A stretch of DNA of 42,938 nucleotides from Chitinophagaceae bacterium (GCA_014879565.1 JACSRW010000011.1:1-42938); one strand, 5' to 3'. Numbered from the stretch's first letter, positions 16,877 through 25,371 are shown. The notes: a model not told the origin generated them from the letters alone. Numbers and translations: made by a program.

Positions 16877-18214
16877 GTGAAGAAATTAATACAGACACTG
16901 AAGAATATCTGGAGCATTGAGGAGCTGCGCGGTAAAATCCTGTTCACCCTGATGATGATCGCGATTTACCGGCTTGGCGCTCACATTGTTCTTCCCGGTA
17001 TTGATCCCAATGAAATGGCGAAAGTGGACGATAACAGCACCGGTATCCTCGGGCTGATTGACGCTTTCTCCGGCGGCGCCTTTAACCAGGCCTCCATATT
17101 CGCACTGGGTATCATGCCTTATATCTCTGCCTCCATCTTTATGCAACTGATGACGGTGCTGGTGCCCCGTTTCCAGAAAATGCAGAAAGAAGGCGAAAGC
17201 GGCCGTAAAAAAATCAACCAGTACACCCGCTACCTCACCGTAGTGGTGACAATTCTCCAGGCTTCCGCCTATGTTACTTACCTGCAGGGCATGACCCAGC
17301 AGACCGGCGGCATCATGCCGGGCTATGCCAGTTATTTCTGGCTGTCTACCGTGGTCGTACTCACTGCCGGTACCCTCTTTGTAATGTGGATGGGTGAAAA
17401 GATCACCGACAAAGGACTGGGCAACGGTACTTCTCTGATCATCATGATCGGTATCCTGGCCCGGCTGCCTCAGTCATTCCTCCAGGAGTTATCAGCCAAA
17501 TCGGTGCGTAACGGTCAGATCCTGGTGTTTATCGTTGAAATCGCTATCCTGATTGCAATTATCATGGGATGTATCCTGCTGATTCAGGGTGTACGCAAAG
17601 TACCGGTAAATTATGCCAAGCAGATTGTAGGTAACCGCCAGTTCGGTGGTGCCCGTCAGTTCCTGCCGCTGAAAGTAAACAGCGCCGGTGTGATGCCGAT
17701 CATCTTTGCCCAGGCCATCATTTTCATCCCCACAATTTTCGCGAATTACAATACCCAGGCCAGCGGTTTTCTCCGGGCCATCACCGATCATACCAATTTG
17801 TGGTATATGCTGATTTATTCAGTAGTGGTGATTGGTTTTACTTTCCTGTACACTGCCCTGATATTTAATCCCAAGCAGATTGCTGATAACCTGAAGCAGA
17901 ACAACGGATTTATTCCGGGAGTTAAACCGGGTCAGCCCACCGCGGATTATATCGGTGCGATTATGGACAAGATTACTTTCCCGGGCGCCATCCTGCTGGC
18001 CCTGGTAGGTATCCTGCCGGGTATCGCTCAGTTACTCGGTGTTACGCAACAGTTCTCTACGTTCTTTGGCGGAACCTCCCTGCTGATTATGGTGGGTGTG
18101 GTACTGGATACACTCCAGCAGATCGAAACGCAGTTACTGATGCGCCAGTATGACGGACTGATGAAGAGCGGACGCATCCAGGGACGCCAGACTACTTCGG
18201 CTGTACAAATGTGA
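16877..18214 (+). CDS. secY: Preprotein translocase subunit SecY
   Basis: 445 residues, the usual length for this ten-helix channel protein of the Sec translocon in the inner membrane. The start codon is GTG at 16877 (MKKLIQTLKNIWSIEELRG). Typical features are the first helix with RLGAHIVLPGID, the segment GGAFNQASIFALGIMPYISA near residue 66 (plug and helix 2), and the late cytosolic loop GFIPGVKPGQPTADY near 347. It is the last gene of the spc cluster and ends before a strong terminator. Confidence 0.98.
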   Translation: MKKLIQTLKNIWSIEELRGKILFTLMMIAIYRLGAHIVLPGIDPNEMAKVDDNSTGILGLIDAFSGGAFNQASIFALGIMPYISASIFMQLMTVLVPRFQKMQKEGESGRKKINQYTRYLTVVVTILQASAYVTYLQGMTQQTGGIMPGYASYFWLSTVVVLTAGTLFVMWMGEKITDKGLGNGTSLIIMIGILARLPQSFLQELSAKSVRNGQILVFIVEIAILIAIIMGCILLIQGVRKVPVNYAKQIVGNRQFGGARQFLPLKVNSAGVMPIIFAQAIIFIPTIFANYNTQASGFLRAITDHTNLWYMLIYSVVVIGFTFLYTALIFNPKQIADNLKQNNGFIPGVKPGQPTADYIGAIMDKITFPGAILLALVGILPGIAQLLGVTQQFSTFFGGTSLLIMVGVVLDTLQQIETQLLMRQYDGLMKSGRIQGRQTTSAVQM

Positions 18215-18234
18215 TTTTTATTACCAGCTTATAC

Positions 18235-18268
18235 ACCCGGCAAGCCTGCTTGCCGGGTTCTTTTTTTT
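18235..18268 (+). terminator. Rho-independent terminator after secY
   Basis: ACCCGGCAAG (18235-18244) pairs with CTTGCCGGGT (18249-18258), giving a strong GC-rich hairpin with the loop around CCTG, followed by TTC and eight T. It ends only 15 bp before the map start codon. Confidence 0.92.
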
Positions 18269-18271
18269 AAG

Positions 18272-18279
18272 GATATTTG
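18272..18279 (+). promoter_or_regulatory. Possible -7 element for map
   Basis: GATATTTG differs from TAnnTTTG at the first base and lies 4 nt before the map ATG. If used, the map transcript would be leaderless. No TTTG is seen at the -33 position. Confidence 0.35.
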
Positions 18280-18283
18280 CGGG

Positions 18284-19084
18284 ATGATTATATGTAAAAC
18301 GGATGAACAGGTGGAGCTGATGAGGAAAGCGGCTTTGCTGGTCAGTAAAACACTGACCGAAGTGGCCGGTATGCTGCAGCCCGGACTGCAGACAATCGCC
18401 ATAGATGAACGGATCGGTACTTTTATCAGGGATCATCAGGCAGTGCCCTCTTTCCTGAATTACCATGGATATCCTTTTAATTCCTGTATTTCCGTTAACG
18501 ATGTTGTTGTACACGGATTTCCCAATAAATACACGTTAAGGGAAGGGGATATTGTTTCTGTGGATGTGGGAGTAATCCTGAACGGCTGGCATGGAGATCA
18601 CGCATATACATTTGCTATCGGCGATCCCGGACCCGCAACCCGGCAACTCATCCGGATTACTAAAGAATCCCTGTATAAGGGGATTGAAAAAGCCGTTACC
18701 GGTAACCGTACCGGCGATATCGGGCATGCTATCCAGGAATATACGGAAAAGATACATGGCTATGGGGTTGTAAGGGAACTGGTGGGTCATGGCCTGGGCC
18801 GTGATCTGCATGAGGATCCGCAGGTGCCCAATTACGGGAAACGCGGCAGCGGTGTAAAGCTTAAAGAAGGCATGGTGCTGGCTATAGAACCCATGATCAA
18901 TATGGGAAAAAAAGATGTATTCACTGAGGCCGATGGCTGGACTGTTCGCACAAAAGACGGAAAACCCTCCGTCCATTTTGAACATGATGTCTGTGTTCGT
19001 AAAAACAAAGCCGATATTCTCTCTGATTACGGACCTATTGAAGCTGCGGAAAGGAAGAATGCTCATTTGTTTGCCGAAGGATGA
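18284..19084 (+). CDS. map: Type I methionine aminopeptidase
   Basis: 266 residues. This enzyme removes the initiator methionine from new proteins after deformylation and uses two metal ions. All five metal ligands are present: D94 (SVDVG), D105 (GDHA), H169 (GHGLG), E202 (AIEPM) and E233 (HFEHD); H77 (VVHGFP) is the usual substrate-side histidine. A strong terminator lies 15 bp upstream, so map is likely expressed on its own or by read-through from secY. infA, which often follows map in this phylum, is absent here. Its TGA overlaps an ATG (ATGA) at 19081 that leads only into a repeat. Confidence 0.98.
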   Translation: MIICKTDEQVELMRKAALLVSKTLTEVAGMLQPGLQTIAIDERIGTFIRDHQAVPSFLNYHGYPFNSCISVNDVVVHGFPNKYTLREGDIVSVDVGVILNGWHGDHAYTFAIGDPGPATRQLIRITKESLYKGIEKAVTGNRTGDIGHAIQEYTEKIHGYGVVRELVGHGLGRDLHEDPQVPNYGKRGSGVKLKEGMVLAIEPMINMGKKDVFTEADGWTVRTKDGKPSVHFEHDVCVRKNKADILSDYGPIEAAERKNAHLFAEG

Positions 19085-19086
19085 AC

Positions 19087-19135
19087 AGGCAACAGGGAAA
19101 AGGCAATAGGAAATAGGCAATAGGCAACAGGAAAA
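19087..19135 (+). repeat. Heptameric tandem repeat between map and the flavoprotein gene
   Basis: Seven consecutive 7-bp units of consensus AGGCAAT (for example AGGCAAC, AGGCAAT, AGGAAAT) begin right after the map stop codon. All three frames are closed by TAG inside it (19107, 19114, 19121). It ends 10 bp before the likely start of the next gene. Confidence 0.85.
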
Positions 19136-19145
19136 AGTCTTCGTA

Positions 19146-20447
19146 ATAAAAAAGCTGATAGTTATAGGAGGTGGTGCGGCCGGTATTTTCGGGGCTGTTA
19201 ATGCAGCCCGGATGAATCCCGATGTAAAAGTGCTGGTGCTGGAAAAAAGCAGTAAACTCCTTTCCAAAGTCCGGATCAGCGGGGGCGGTCGCTGTAATTG
19301 TACACATGCCTGTTTTGATACCGGTGAACTTAGCCGCCATTATCCGCGCGGAGAAAAATTCGTGCGTAAAGCTTTCCATCAATTTAATCCAACGGATACC
19401 ATTAAATGGTTTGCAGAAAGAGGGGTGTCATTAAAAACGGAATCAGATGGCCGTATGTTTCCCGTTACAGACCGTTCAGAAACCATCATGGAATGTCTGC
19501 TGAAAGAGGTCAGCAGGTACCGGGTGGAAATCCGGATGAATGCGGACGTGGTGGGGGTGGAGGCTGAGGATAAGGCTGAGGCTGAGGTTGAGGTTGAGGC
19601 TGAGGTTGAGGCTGAGTATAAGGATAAGATTGAGGATAAACGGGAAGGGAAGGGCATGTTCAGGGTAAAACTCGCAGGGGGGGAGCTGTTACGGGCAGAT
19701 TACCTGCTTGTGGCAACCGGAGGATATCCCAGAGAAAATATGTTTGATTGGCTGACCGCCTGCGGGCACAATATTGAAAAGCCGGTACCATCCCTGTTTA
19801 CCTTTAATATGCCAGGGCATCCGTTAACATCCCTGATGGGAGTGTCTGTACCGCAGGTAACGATCCGGATCAATGAAACAAAACAGGAACAAACCGGTCC
19901 GGTCCTGATTACCCACTGGGGGCTGAGTGGTCCGGCTGTATTAAAACTGAGTGCTTATGCTGCCAGAGAACTGGCAGCCCGGCAGTATAAATTTTCGGTC
20001 AGGATGAACTGGCTTCCCGGGGAAAATGAACAATCGCTTGCCGCAAAATGCAGGCAGTTCAGACAGGAGCTGGCCGCCCGGAAGATGGGCACCCGCAGCC
20101 CGCTGGGTCTTCCTTCCCGATTATGGATTTACCTGCTGAGGGAAGCCGGTATACACGAAGAAAAAAGATGGGCTAATCTGCCGGTGAAAGAACAGAACAG
20201 GCTGATTAGTCTGCTGGCCGGTTCTGTTTTTGACATACGGGGTAAAACAACTTTTAAGGAGGAATTTGTGACAGCAGGCGGCATAAGGCTGAACGAGATC
20301 GACGTACATACCATGCAAAGCAAAAAAGTACCGGGCCTTTATTTTGCCGGTGAAGTGACGGATGTGGATGGGATAACGGGCGGGTTCAATTTTCAATATG
20401 CATGGACCAGCAGTTATATCGCAGCAAGCTCCATCGCTGCAAGCTGA
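19146..20447 (+). CDS. BaiN/HI0933-family FAD-dependent oxidoreductase with an ATA in the start position
   Basis: About 433 residues. The dinucleotide-binding motif IGGGAAG is at residues 7-13 if the ATA at 19146 is taken as codon 1. The family signature RISGGGRCNCTHA and the C-terminal LYFAGEVTDVDGITGGFNFQ are clear. Members of this family are flavoproteins of mostly unknown substrate. No ATG, GTG or TTG exists in frame between the TAG at 19107 and the ATG at 19212, and starting at 19212 would delete the FAD site. Either the ATA is used, or an ATG mutated and the gene is impaired. Residues about 139-166 are a hexamer-encoded Glu/Ala/Val insertion. No convincing promoter is seen; it may be co-transcribed with map. 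Confidence 0.8.
   Translation: MKKLIVIGGGAAGIFGAVNAARMNPDVKVLVLEKSSKLLSKVRISGGGRCNCTHACFDTGELSRHYPRGEKFVRKAFHQFNPTDTIKWFAERGVSLKTESDGRMFPVTDRSETIMECLLKEVSRYRVEIRMNADVVGVEAEDKAEAEVEVEAEVEAEYKDKIEDKREGKGMFRVKLAGGELLRADYLLVATGGYPRENMFDWLTACGHNIEKPVPSLFTFNMPGHPLTSLMGVSVPQVTIRINETKQEQTGPVLITHWGLSGPAVLKLSAYAARELAARQYKFSVRMNWLPGENEQSLAAKCRQFRQELAARKMGTRSPLGLPSRLWIYLLREAGIHEEKRWANLPVKEQNRLISLLAGSVFDIRGKTTFKEEFVTAGGIRLNEIDVHTMQSKKVPGLYFAGEVTDVDGITGGFNFQYAWTSSYIAASSIAAS
19560..19640 (+). repeat. In-frame hexanucleotide repeat within the flavoprotein gene
   Basis: GAGGCT/GAGGTT units run in tandem, decaying into TATAAG, GATAAG and ATTGAG. They encode an alternating acidic stretch (EAEAEVEVEAEVEAE) inserted in a loop between two beta strands just before the conserved LLVATGG. 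The period of six keeps the frame open whatever the copy number. Confidence 0.85.
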
Positions 20448-20463
20448 ATGCGACATCTTTTCT

Positions 20464-21429
20464 TTAGTCCTTTGATTGTTTTTTTACCAGTACCCAGGCA
20501 CGGGCGCCCGCCAGGGCTGCCGGAATAAATAAGAGACTCAGCCAACTCTTTGTAATAAGGAATAAAATCCCGGTTACCAGCAGCAGCCACAATGGATACA
20601 CCAGTAAAAGTATACCCATCACTACGGAATCATAATGCCCGGGTTCTTTGAGCCGGCTGATCGCCGTATGCCGGGCATAAAGGAACACGGGTACATTTAT
20701 CAGCCAGCCGGCCAGACCGGGCAGAAGAAGAATAAAACGTAACAGAGGGTGTACCCGGACAGCGAGTTTCTCTTTCCATAATGCGGTATCATCTGCGGGT
20801 ATTTCATAGACAAGTCTGTTTAATTGTTCCCGCAAAATGCGGTTGAATTCCTGGTGGCGGTGACCATCGCTTTGATGTTCACCGAGGCTGCTGTAGGTAA
20901 TGATATCCCCGAACTGAATAAATATATTTTTCCCAAACCGGTTAAAGGAACTGTAATTAAGACCCACCGGTAATACCCGCAGCGGGATGCCTTCCTCCCA
21001 GGCTTTAAGGGCCAGTCTGGCGGTACCTTTCTTTAAAGGACGGAGGTGCCATTCATTGATACATTTTCCTTCACTGTAAATGGTAACAACCTGTCCTTTC
21101 CTGAAAAGAGCCAGACAATCGTCAAAAGTTTTATAGTTCTCTGAGAGGTTTTCCACCCCTTCACTGGTTCTGTATACCGGCAGAATACGGAGACGGTTGA
21201 GCAGACGGCGGTGAAAGGGTTTTTTAAAAACATCTCCCCTGGCCAAAGACCATACAGGGGCTTTGAAAAGTGTATTCAGTAATACGGAATCAAGGAATGA
21301 ATTCGGATGATTGCAGGCCAGTAACAAGGGCCCCCTTTCATTCAGTCTCTCAGGAACAGAGACCCGGATTGTCCGGAAACTGATCCGGATGGCTACAGTG
21401 GCGAATAATTTCAGAATGGGGTAAAGCAA
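20464..21429 (-). CDS. PlsC-type glycerolipid acyltransferase
   Basis: 321 residues, convergent with the flavoprotein. The acyltransferase domain covers about residues 25-205, with the catalytic motif NHPNSFLD (H41 to D47, an HX5D spacing seen in a subgroup of PlsC/DHAPAT-like proteins) and the block YSEGKC near residue 118. Two or three C-terminal membrane segments follow (about 230-315). It probably transfers fatty acids to a glycerolipid at the membrane; the acceptor is not known. The start appears to be TTG at 21429, as no ATG is available nearby in frame. Confidence 0.85.
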   Translation of the reverse strand: MLYPILKLFATVAIRISFRTIRVSVPERLNERGPLLLACNHPNSFLDSVLLNTLFKAPVWSLARGDVFKKPFHRRLLNRLRILPVYRTSEGVENLSENYKTFDDCLALFRKGQVVTIYSEGKCINEWHLRPLKKGTARLALKAWEEGIPLRVLPVGLNYSSFNRFGKNIFIQFGDIITYSSLGEHQSDGHRHQEFNRILREQLNRLVYEIPADDTALWKEKLAVRVHPLLRFILLLPGLAGWLINVPVFLYARHTAISRLKEPGHYDSVVMGILLLVYPLWLLLVTGILFLITKSWLSLLFIPAALAGARAWVLVKKQSKD

Positions 21430-21462
21430 GGTTTCAGTAAGCAGGCATGGGCCTTTTTGGAT

Positions 21463-21494
21463 ACAGGTCCCGGAGTTTTTCCGGGATCACCTGT
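21463..21494. promoter_or_regulatory. Hairpin between the acyltransferase and rpsA
   Basis: ACAGGT (21463-21468) with ACCTGT (21489-21494) encloses CCCGGA (21469-21474) with TCCGGG (21480-21485), separated by a 3-nt bulge. It lies in the divergent spacer, upstream of the rpsA -7 element, and could be in the leader of the acyltransferase gene. Confidence 0.4.
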
Positions 21495-21578
21495 AAGGGT
21501 CAGTCAATCAATACATTACAGGCACCAATATAAGAAAATTTTTTCAACCCAAAATCCTGAGAATCAATGTTTTTTATG

Positions 21579-21586
21579 TATCTTTG
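21579..21586 (+). promoter_or_regulatory. -7 element of the rpsA promoter
   Basis: TATCTTTG matches TAnnTTTG exactly. No clear TTTG lies 20 bp upstream. Transcription would begin near 21593, about 28 nt before the rpsA ATG. Confidence 0.6.
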
Positions 21587-21620
21587 CTGCCCCGAAATAA
21601 AACCCCTCGGGAAACAACAC

Positions 21621-23534
21621 ATGTTTGAAAACAAAATTCAAAAACAACTAAACGCTGATGCACAGGAGTCCGGTGCTGAACAGGCACCCGCTACAGCGAC
21701 AACAACTGCACCTGTGGAGCCGGTAGCCACCGCTCATGATGATTTTGACTGGAGCGTTGACAAACGGAACCTTACTTCATACAGTAAGGAAGAAAAAGAA
21801 AAGTATGACAAAGTGTATGACGACACTTTTGTGCAGCTCAATGACGGAGAACTGATCAAAGGTCTCGTTGTGGGGCTCACCAAAACCGATGTGGTACTGA
21901 ATATCGGATTTAAAAGTGATGGTCTGATTTCCCTGAACGAGTTCCGTGATATTCCCGGACTGGCTGTAGGGGATGAAGTGGAAGTAATGGTGGTGGAGAA
22001 AGAAGACCGGGAGGGTCACCTGAACCTGAGCCGTCGTCAGGCGCGTATAACCCGTGCCTGGGAGCGTATTGTGGAAGTGCACAAGACCGGTGAGGTAATT
22101 ACCGGTACTGTTACCTCAAAAACCAAAGGCGGTCTCATTGTGGATGTATTCGGCATGGAAACCTTCCTGCCCGGATCCCAGATTGATGTGAAGCCTGTAA
22201 CCGATTACGATCAGTTTGTGGGCAAGACTATGGAGTTCAAAGTGGTGAAGATCAACGAAACCATCAAGAATGCCGTGGTATCACACAAAGCCCTTATCGA
22301 AAGCGATATCGAAGCCCAGCGTGCTGAAATCATGAGCAAACTGGAAAAAGGCCAGGTGCTGGAAGGAACTGTGAAAAATATCACCGATTTCGGAGCCTTT
22401 ATGGATCTGGGTGGTCTCGATGGTCTGCTGTATATTACCGATATCTCCTGGGGCCGTATCTCTCATCCGAGCGAAGTGCTTAAACTTGACCAGAAAGTCA
22501 ATGTGGTGGTACTTGACTTTGATGATGAGAAAAAACGGATCAGCCTGGGTCTGAAACAACTGACACCGCATCCCTGGGATGTACTGGGTGAAAATATTGC
22601 CGAAGGCAATGTGGTGAAAGGTAAAGTGGTGAATATCGAAGATTACGGCGCTTTCCTGGAAATCCAGCCCGGTGTGGAAGGACTGGTGCACGTTAGCGAA
22701 ATTACCTGGGCCAATTCACCCATCAACGCGAAGGAATTCTTCAAACTGGGTGATGAGCATGAGGCCAAAATCGTTACGCTGGATAAAGACAGCCGTAAGA
22801 TGAGCCTTTCCATCAAACAGCTTTCCGCTGATCCCTGGAATGATATTGAAACCAAATTTGCTGAAGGAAGCCGTCATACCGGTCTGGTGAAGAATATCAC
22901 CAATTACGGTGTATTTGTGGAACTGGCTCCCGGTATCGGTGGTATGATTCATATCAGCGATCTTAGCTGGCTGAAACGTTTCAATCACCCGAGTGAATAC
23001 ACCAAAGTGGGCTCCCATATTGATGTAATTATCCTGGGTATTGATAAAGATAACCGCAAACTTCAGCTCGGACACAAACAACTGGAAGAAGATCCCTGGA
23101 ATACGCTGCAGGATACCTTTGCGATCGGCAGCATTCATGAGGGAACGGTTACACGCCGCGATGATAAAGGAGCTACCGTTCAGCTGCCCTACGGCCTGGA
23201 AGGTTTTGCCCCCAACCGCCATCTTAATAAAGAAGACGGCAAGAGTATCGGCGCTGATGAAACCAACCAGTTTATGGTAATTGAGTTTGACCGCAATGAA
23301 AAAAGAATTGTGGTTTCTCATACCCGTATCTGGGAGCAGGGTAAGTATGAAGAAGCGGAAGCGGCCAAAAAGGAAGCAAGGGCAGATGCTGATAAAACCA
23401 AGAAAGCCGTTAAGAATATCCAGAGCAAGGTGGAGAAAGCAACCCTGGGAGATCTGGGTGTTCTGGCCGATCTGAAGAAGAAGCTGGAAGGTAATGCCGG
23501 TAATGCCACGCCGGATGCCGCCAAGCCCGAGTAA
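21621..23534 (+). CDS. rpsA: 30S ribosomal protein S1
   Basis: 637 residues from the ATG at 21621. The frame is open to 21567, but the promoter core at 21579-21586 rules out the earlier start. Six S1/OB-fold RNA-binding repeats are visible at roughly residues 75-145, 160-235, 245-318, 330-405, 415-490 and 500-575. The middle ones carry the clear signature (TDFGAFMDLGGLDGLLYITD). S1 helps bind mRNA to the ribosome. A Lys/Ala-rich helical tail follows the last repeat (EEAEAAKKEARADADKTKK). The gene is monocistronic, with its own promoter and a strong terminator. Confidence 0.97.
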   Translation: MFENKIQKQLNADAQESGAEQAPATATTTAPVEPVATAHDDFDWSVDKRNLTSYSKEEKEKYDKVYDDTFVQLNDGELIKGLVVGLTKTDVVLNIGFKSDGLISLNEFRDIPGLAVGDEVEVMVVEKEDREGHLNLSRRQARITRAWERIVEVHKTGEVITGTVTSKTKGGLIVDVFGMETFLPGSQIDVKPVTDYDQFVGKTMEFKVVKINETIKNAVVSHKALIESDIEAQRAEIMSKLEKGQVLEGTVKNITDFGAFMDLGGLDGLLYITDISWGRISHPSEVLKLDQKVNVVVLDFDDEKKRISLGLKQLTPHPWDVLGENIAEGNVVKGKVVNIEDYGAFLEIQPGVEGLVHVSEITWANSPINAKEFFKLGDEHEAKIVTLDKDSRKMSLSIKQLSADPWNDIETKFAEGSRHTGLVKNITNYGVFVELAPGIGGMIHISDLSWLKRFNHPSEYTKVGSHIDVIILGIDKDNRKLQLGHKQLEEDPWNTLQDTFAIGSIHEGTVTRRDDKGATVQLPYGLEGFAPNRHLNKEDGKSIGADETNQFMVIEFDRNEKRIVVSHTRIWEQGKYEEAEAAKKEARADADKTKKAVKNIQSKVEKATLGDLGVLADLKKKLEGNAGNATPDAAKPE

Positions 23535-23558
23535 GTAGAATCTCTTACCGTATAATAT

Positions 23559-23596
23559 AAGGCTGTCTTATTTTTAAAAAATAAGACAGCCTTTTT
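23559..23596 (+). terminator. Rho-independent terminator after rpsA
   Basis: AAGGCTGTCTTATTTTT (23559-23575) is followed immediately by its exact reverse complement (23576-23592) and then further T. This is a 17-bp perfect inverted repeat with no spacer, so it is symmetrical and could act in both directions. Confidence 0.92.
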
Positions 23597-23757
23597 CGTA
23601 TAAATACGATTAATTAAACGCCGGTAAACTTGCAAAAGCTGCCGGCAGTTATTTTCTTTGTATAGCCATCCTGTAGCAAGAACCTGTATGAAGGGGGACA
23701 ACCGGTGAATCATCCCGGAGGCCCCGGCAAATTAAGAACCGTACCAAAAAACAGACT

Positions 23758-24489
23758 ATGAATCTTCCGCTGAACAGGAAAACATTTCTAAGCAATACAG
23801 GTTTACGGCTATTCTTTACCGTTATCATACTGTCATTATTTATTTCCCCGGCAACGGCCCGCTTAACCGGTATGTCTCCGGATTTTTCCCGGTGCCGGCC
23901 GGATACGGGAGGTGGTATACTGCCCCTGCATAATTTTTCCCTGACCGTAACATTGAAAGAGAATACAGTATACCTGAAATGGCTGGCTGAAAATGAAATG
24001 AATACGGAGAAATTTATTGTCCAGCGAAGCACTGACGGAATTTACTTTGGGGATCTTTCCATGGTATTGCCATCGGGACCCATCAACGTACTTACAACGT
24101 ATAATTCAGCAGATGATGTACAGCAAACCGGCGCGGCTATTCTTTATTACAGGATAAAGGCACAGGACAGCCGTAATAATTATGCATACAGTAATGTGGT
24201 GCCGGTCAGGTTGTCGGTAACAGAGAGCCTCCGCTGCTGGCCCAATCCCTACGGCAATGATCTGAAAATTTCCTTCCGCGCCGCATCTGCGGGTTCTCTC
24301 AACGCGGAATTAACTGATCTGAATGGCCGGGTGATTATCCGGCAGGAGGTTCGTGTCAATAAGGGGATTAACCAGTTCTCCTTTCTGCAGGCTTCGCAGG
24401 TTAAACCGGGCGTTTATTTTGTCAGGCTGACAGATTTATCCGGGGGAGGCAGCCAGCAGGCAGTTGTAATAAAGGCAGCTGAGCACTGA
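23758..24489 (+). CDS. Secreted protein with type IX secretion C-terminal sorting domain
   Basis: 243 residues. A signal peptide covers about residues 1-34 (hydrophobic core FFTVIILSLFISPATA). Residues about 60-155 form a fibronectin-like beta domain common in Bacteroidota exported proteins (VYLKWLAENEMNTEKFIVQR). From residue 161 on lies a T9SS type A sorting domain (WPNPYGNDLKISF ... LTDLNGRVI ... GVYFVRLTD). It should therefore be carried across the outer membrane by the type IX system. No enzymatic domain is present; a structural or adhesion role is possible. Confidence 0.88.
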   Translation: MNLPLNRKTFLSNTGLRLFFTVIILSLFISPATARLTGMSPDFSRCRPDTGGGILPLHNFSLTVTLKENTVYLKWLAENEMNTEKFIVQRSTDGIYFGDLSMVLPSGPINVLTTYNSADDVQQTGAAILYYRIKAQDSRNNYAYSNVVPVRLSVTESLRCWPNPYGNDLKISFRAASAGSLNAELTDLNGRVIIRQEVRVNKGINQFSFLQASQVKPGVYFVRLTDLSGGGSQQAVVIKAAEH

Positions 24490-24558
24490 TTTTTATTTTC
24501 CCGCAATATTCATCCACATTTTCTTATTTTCGGCAGCAAAGAATCTTTCTGCAACGAT

Positions 24559-25326
24559 ATGGCTGCGCTGCTTAACCGAATCAGGTATTTTAACCCGGTC
24601 AGAAAACTGGTCTATTTCATTGTGGGTATGGCTACCTATCCGGGTCTTGTTTGGGTGAATAAGATGAAAATTTCCGGAACAGAACACCTTCGTGGACTCC
24701 CCCGTAATAATGTGCTTTTTGTCAGTAACCACCAGACTTATTTTGCAGACGTAATTACATTCCTGCATATTTTCTGTGCCGTAAAGTGGAGAAAACAAAA
24801 CCGGCTGGGGCTGCCTTATTACCTGCTCAATCCCTTTACAAGGGTGAATTATGTGGCTGCAGAAGAAACCATGAAAGGCAGTCTCATCAGCCGTCTCTTC
24901 CTGCTGGCCGGCGGTCTTACCGTGAAAAGAACCTGGCGGGCTGAAGGAAAAGAAGTGCGCAGGGGACTGGATCCTTCTGATACCCGTAAAATCACCCGTG
25001 CCCTGGAAAAAAACTGGGTGATCACTTTTCCGCAGGGAACAACCAAGCCCTTTGCGCCGGGCAGAAAAGGAACAGCTATGATTATTAAACAGGTCAGACC
25101 TGTTGTAATACCGGTGGTGATAAACGGCTTCTGGCGGGCCTTCAACAAAACCGGATTAAAATTCAAAAAGAAAGGGAGCCAGCTCTCTGTTACTTTTAAA
25201 GCCCCGCTTGTAATTGATTACGAAGCACCCGCCGAACATATTCTTGACCAGATCATGGATGCCATCGAACAAAGTAAACAGTATATGATGAAGGGCCGGC
25301 ATCACTGGCAGAGCACGGATAAATAG
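24559..25326 (+). CDS. Lysophospholipid acyltransferase-like protein
   Basis: 255 residues. The catalytic motif is SNHQTYFAD (H58 to D64, HX5D spacing), and the second block reads FPQGTTKPFAPGRKGTA near residue 155, the counterpart of the FPEGTR motif of PlsC enzymes. One N-terminal hydrophobic segment (about 17-33) would attach it to the inner membrane. It probably acylates a lysophospholipid or related lipid. It is the second acyltransferase in 5 kb and is not closely similar to the first. The stop codon TAG is the first three bases of a heptamer repeat. Confidence 0.82.
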   Translation: MAALLNRIRYFNPVRKLVYFIVGMATYPGLVWVNKMKISGTEHLRGLPRNNVLFVSNHQTYFADVITFLHIFCAVKWRKQNRLGLPYYLLNPFTRVNYVAAEETMKGSLISRLFLLAGGLTVKRTWRAEGKEVRRGLDPSDTRKITRALEKNWVITFPQGTTKPFAPGRKGTAMIIKQVRPVVIPVVINGFWRAFNKTGLKFKKKGSQLSVTFKAPLVIDYEAPAEHILDQIMDAIEQSKQYMMKGRHHWQSTDK

Positions 25327-25365
25327 GCAATGGGCAATGGGCAATGGGCAAAGGGCAATAGGCAA
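25324..25365 (+). repeat. Heptameric tandem repeat between two convergent genes
   Basis: Six 7-bp units: TAGGCAA, TGGGCAA three times, AGGGCAA, TAGGCAA. The first unit contains the stop codon of the acyltransferase gene, and the array ends 6 bp before the convergent thioesterase gene. The unit is a shifted form of the AGGCAAT unit found after map. Confidence 0.88.
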
Positions 25366-25371
25366 TAACAA

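Noticed and set aside
19087-19135. Heptamer array as a CRISPR or as a phase-variation switch for the flavoprotein
   Set aside because: Units are adjacent with no spacers, so it is not a CRISPR. As a switch from the ATG at 19081 it fails, because three or more AGGCAAT units put a TAG in every frame.
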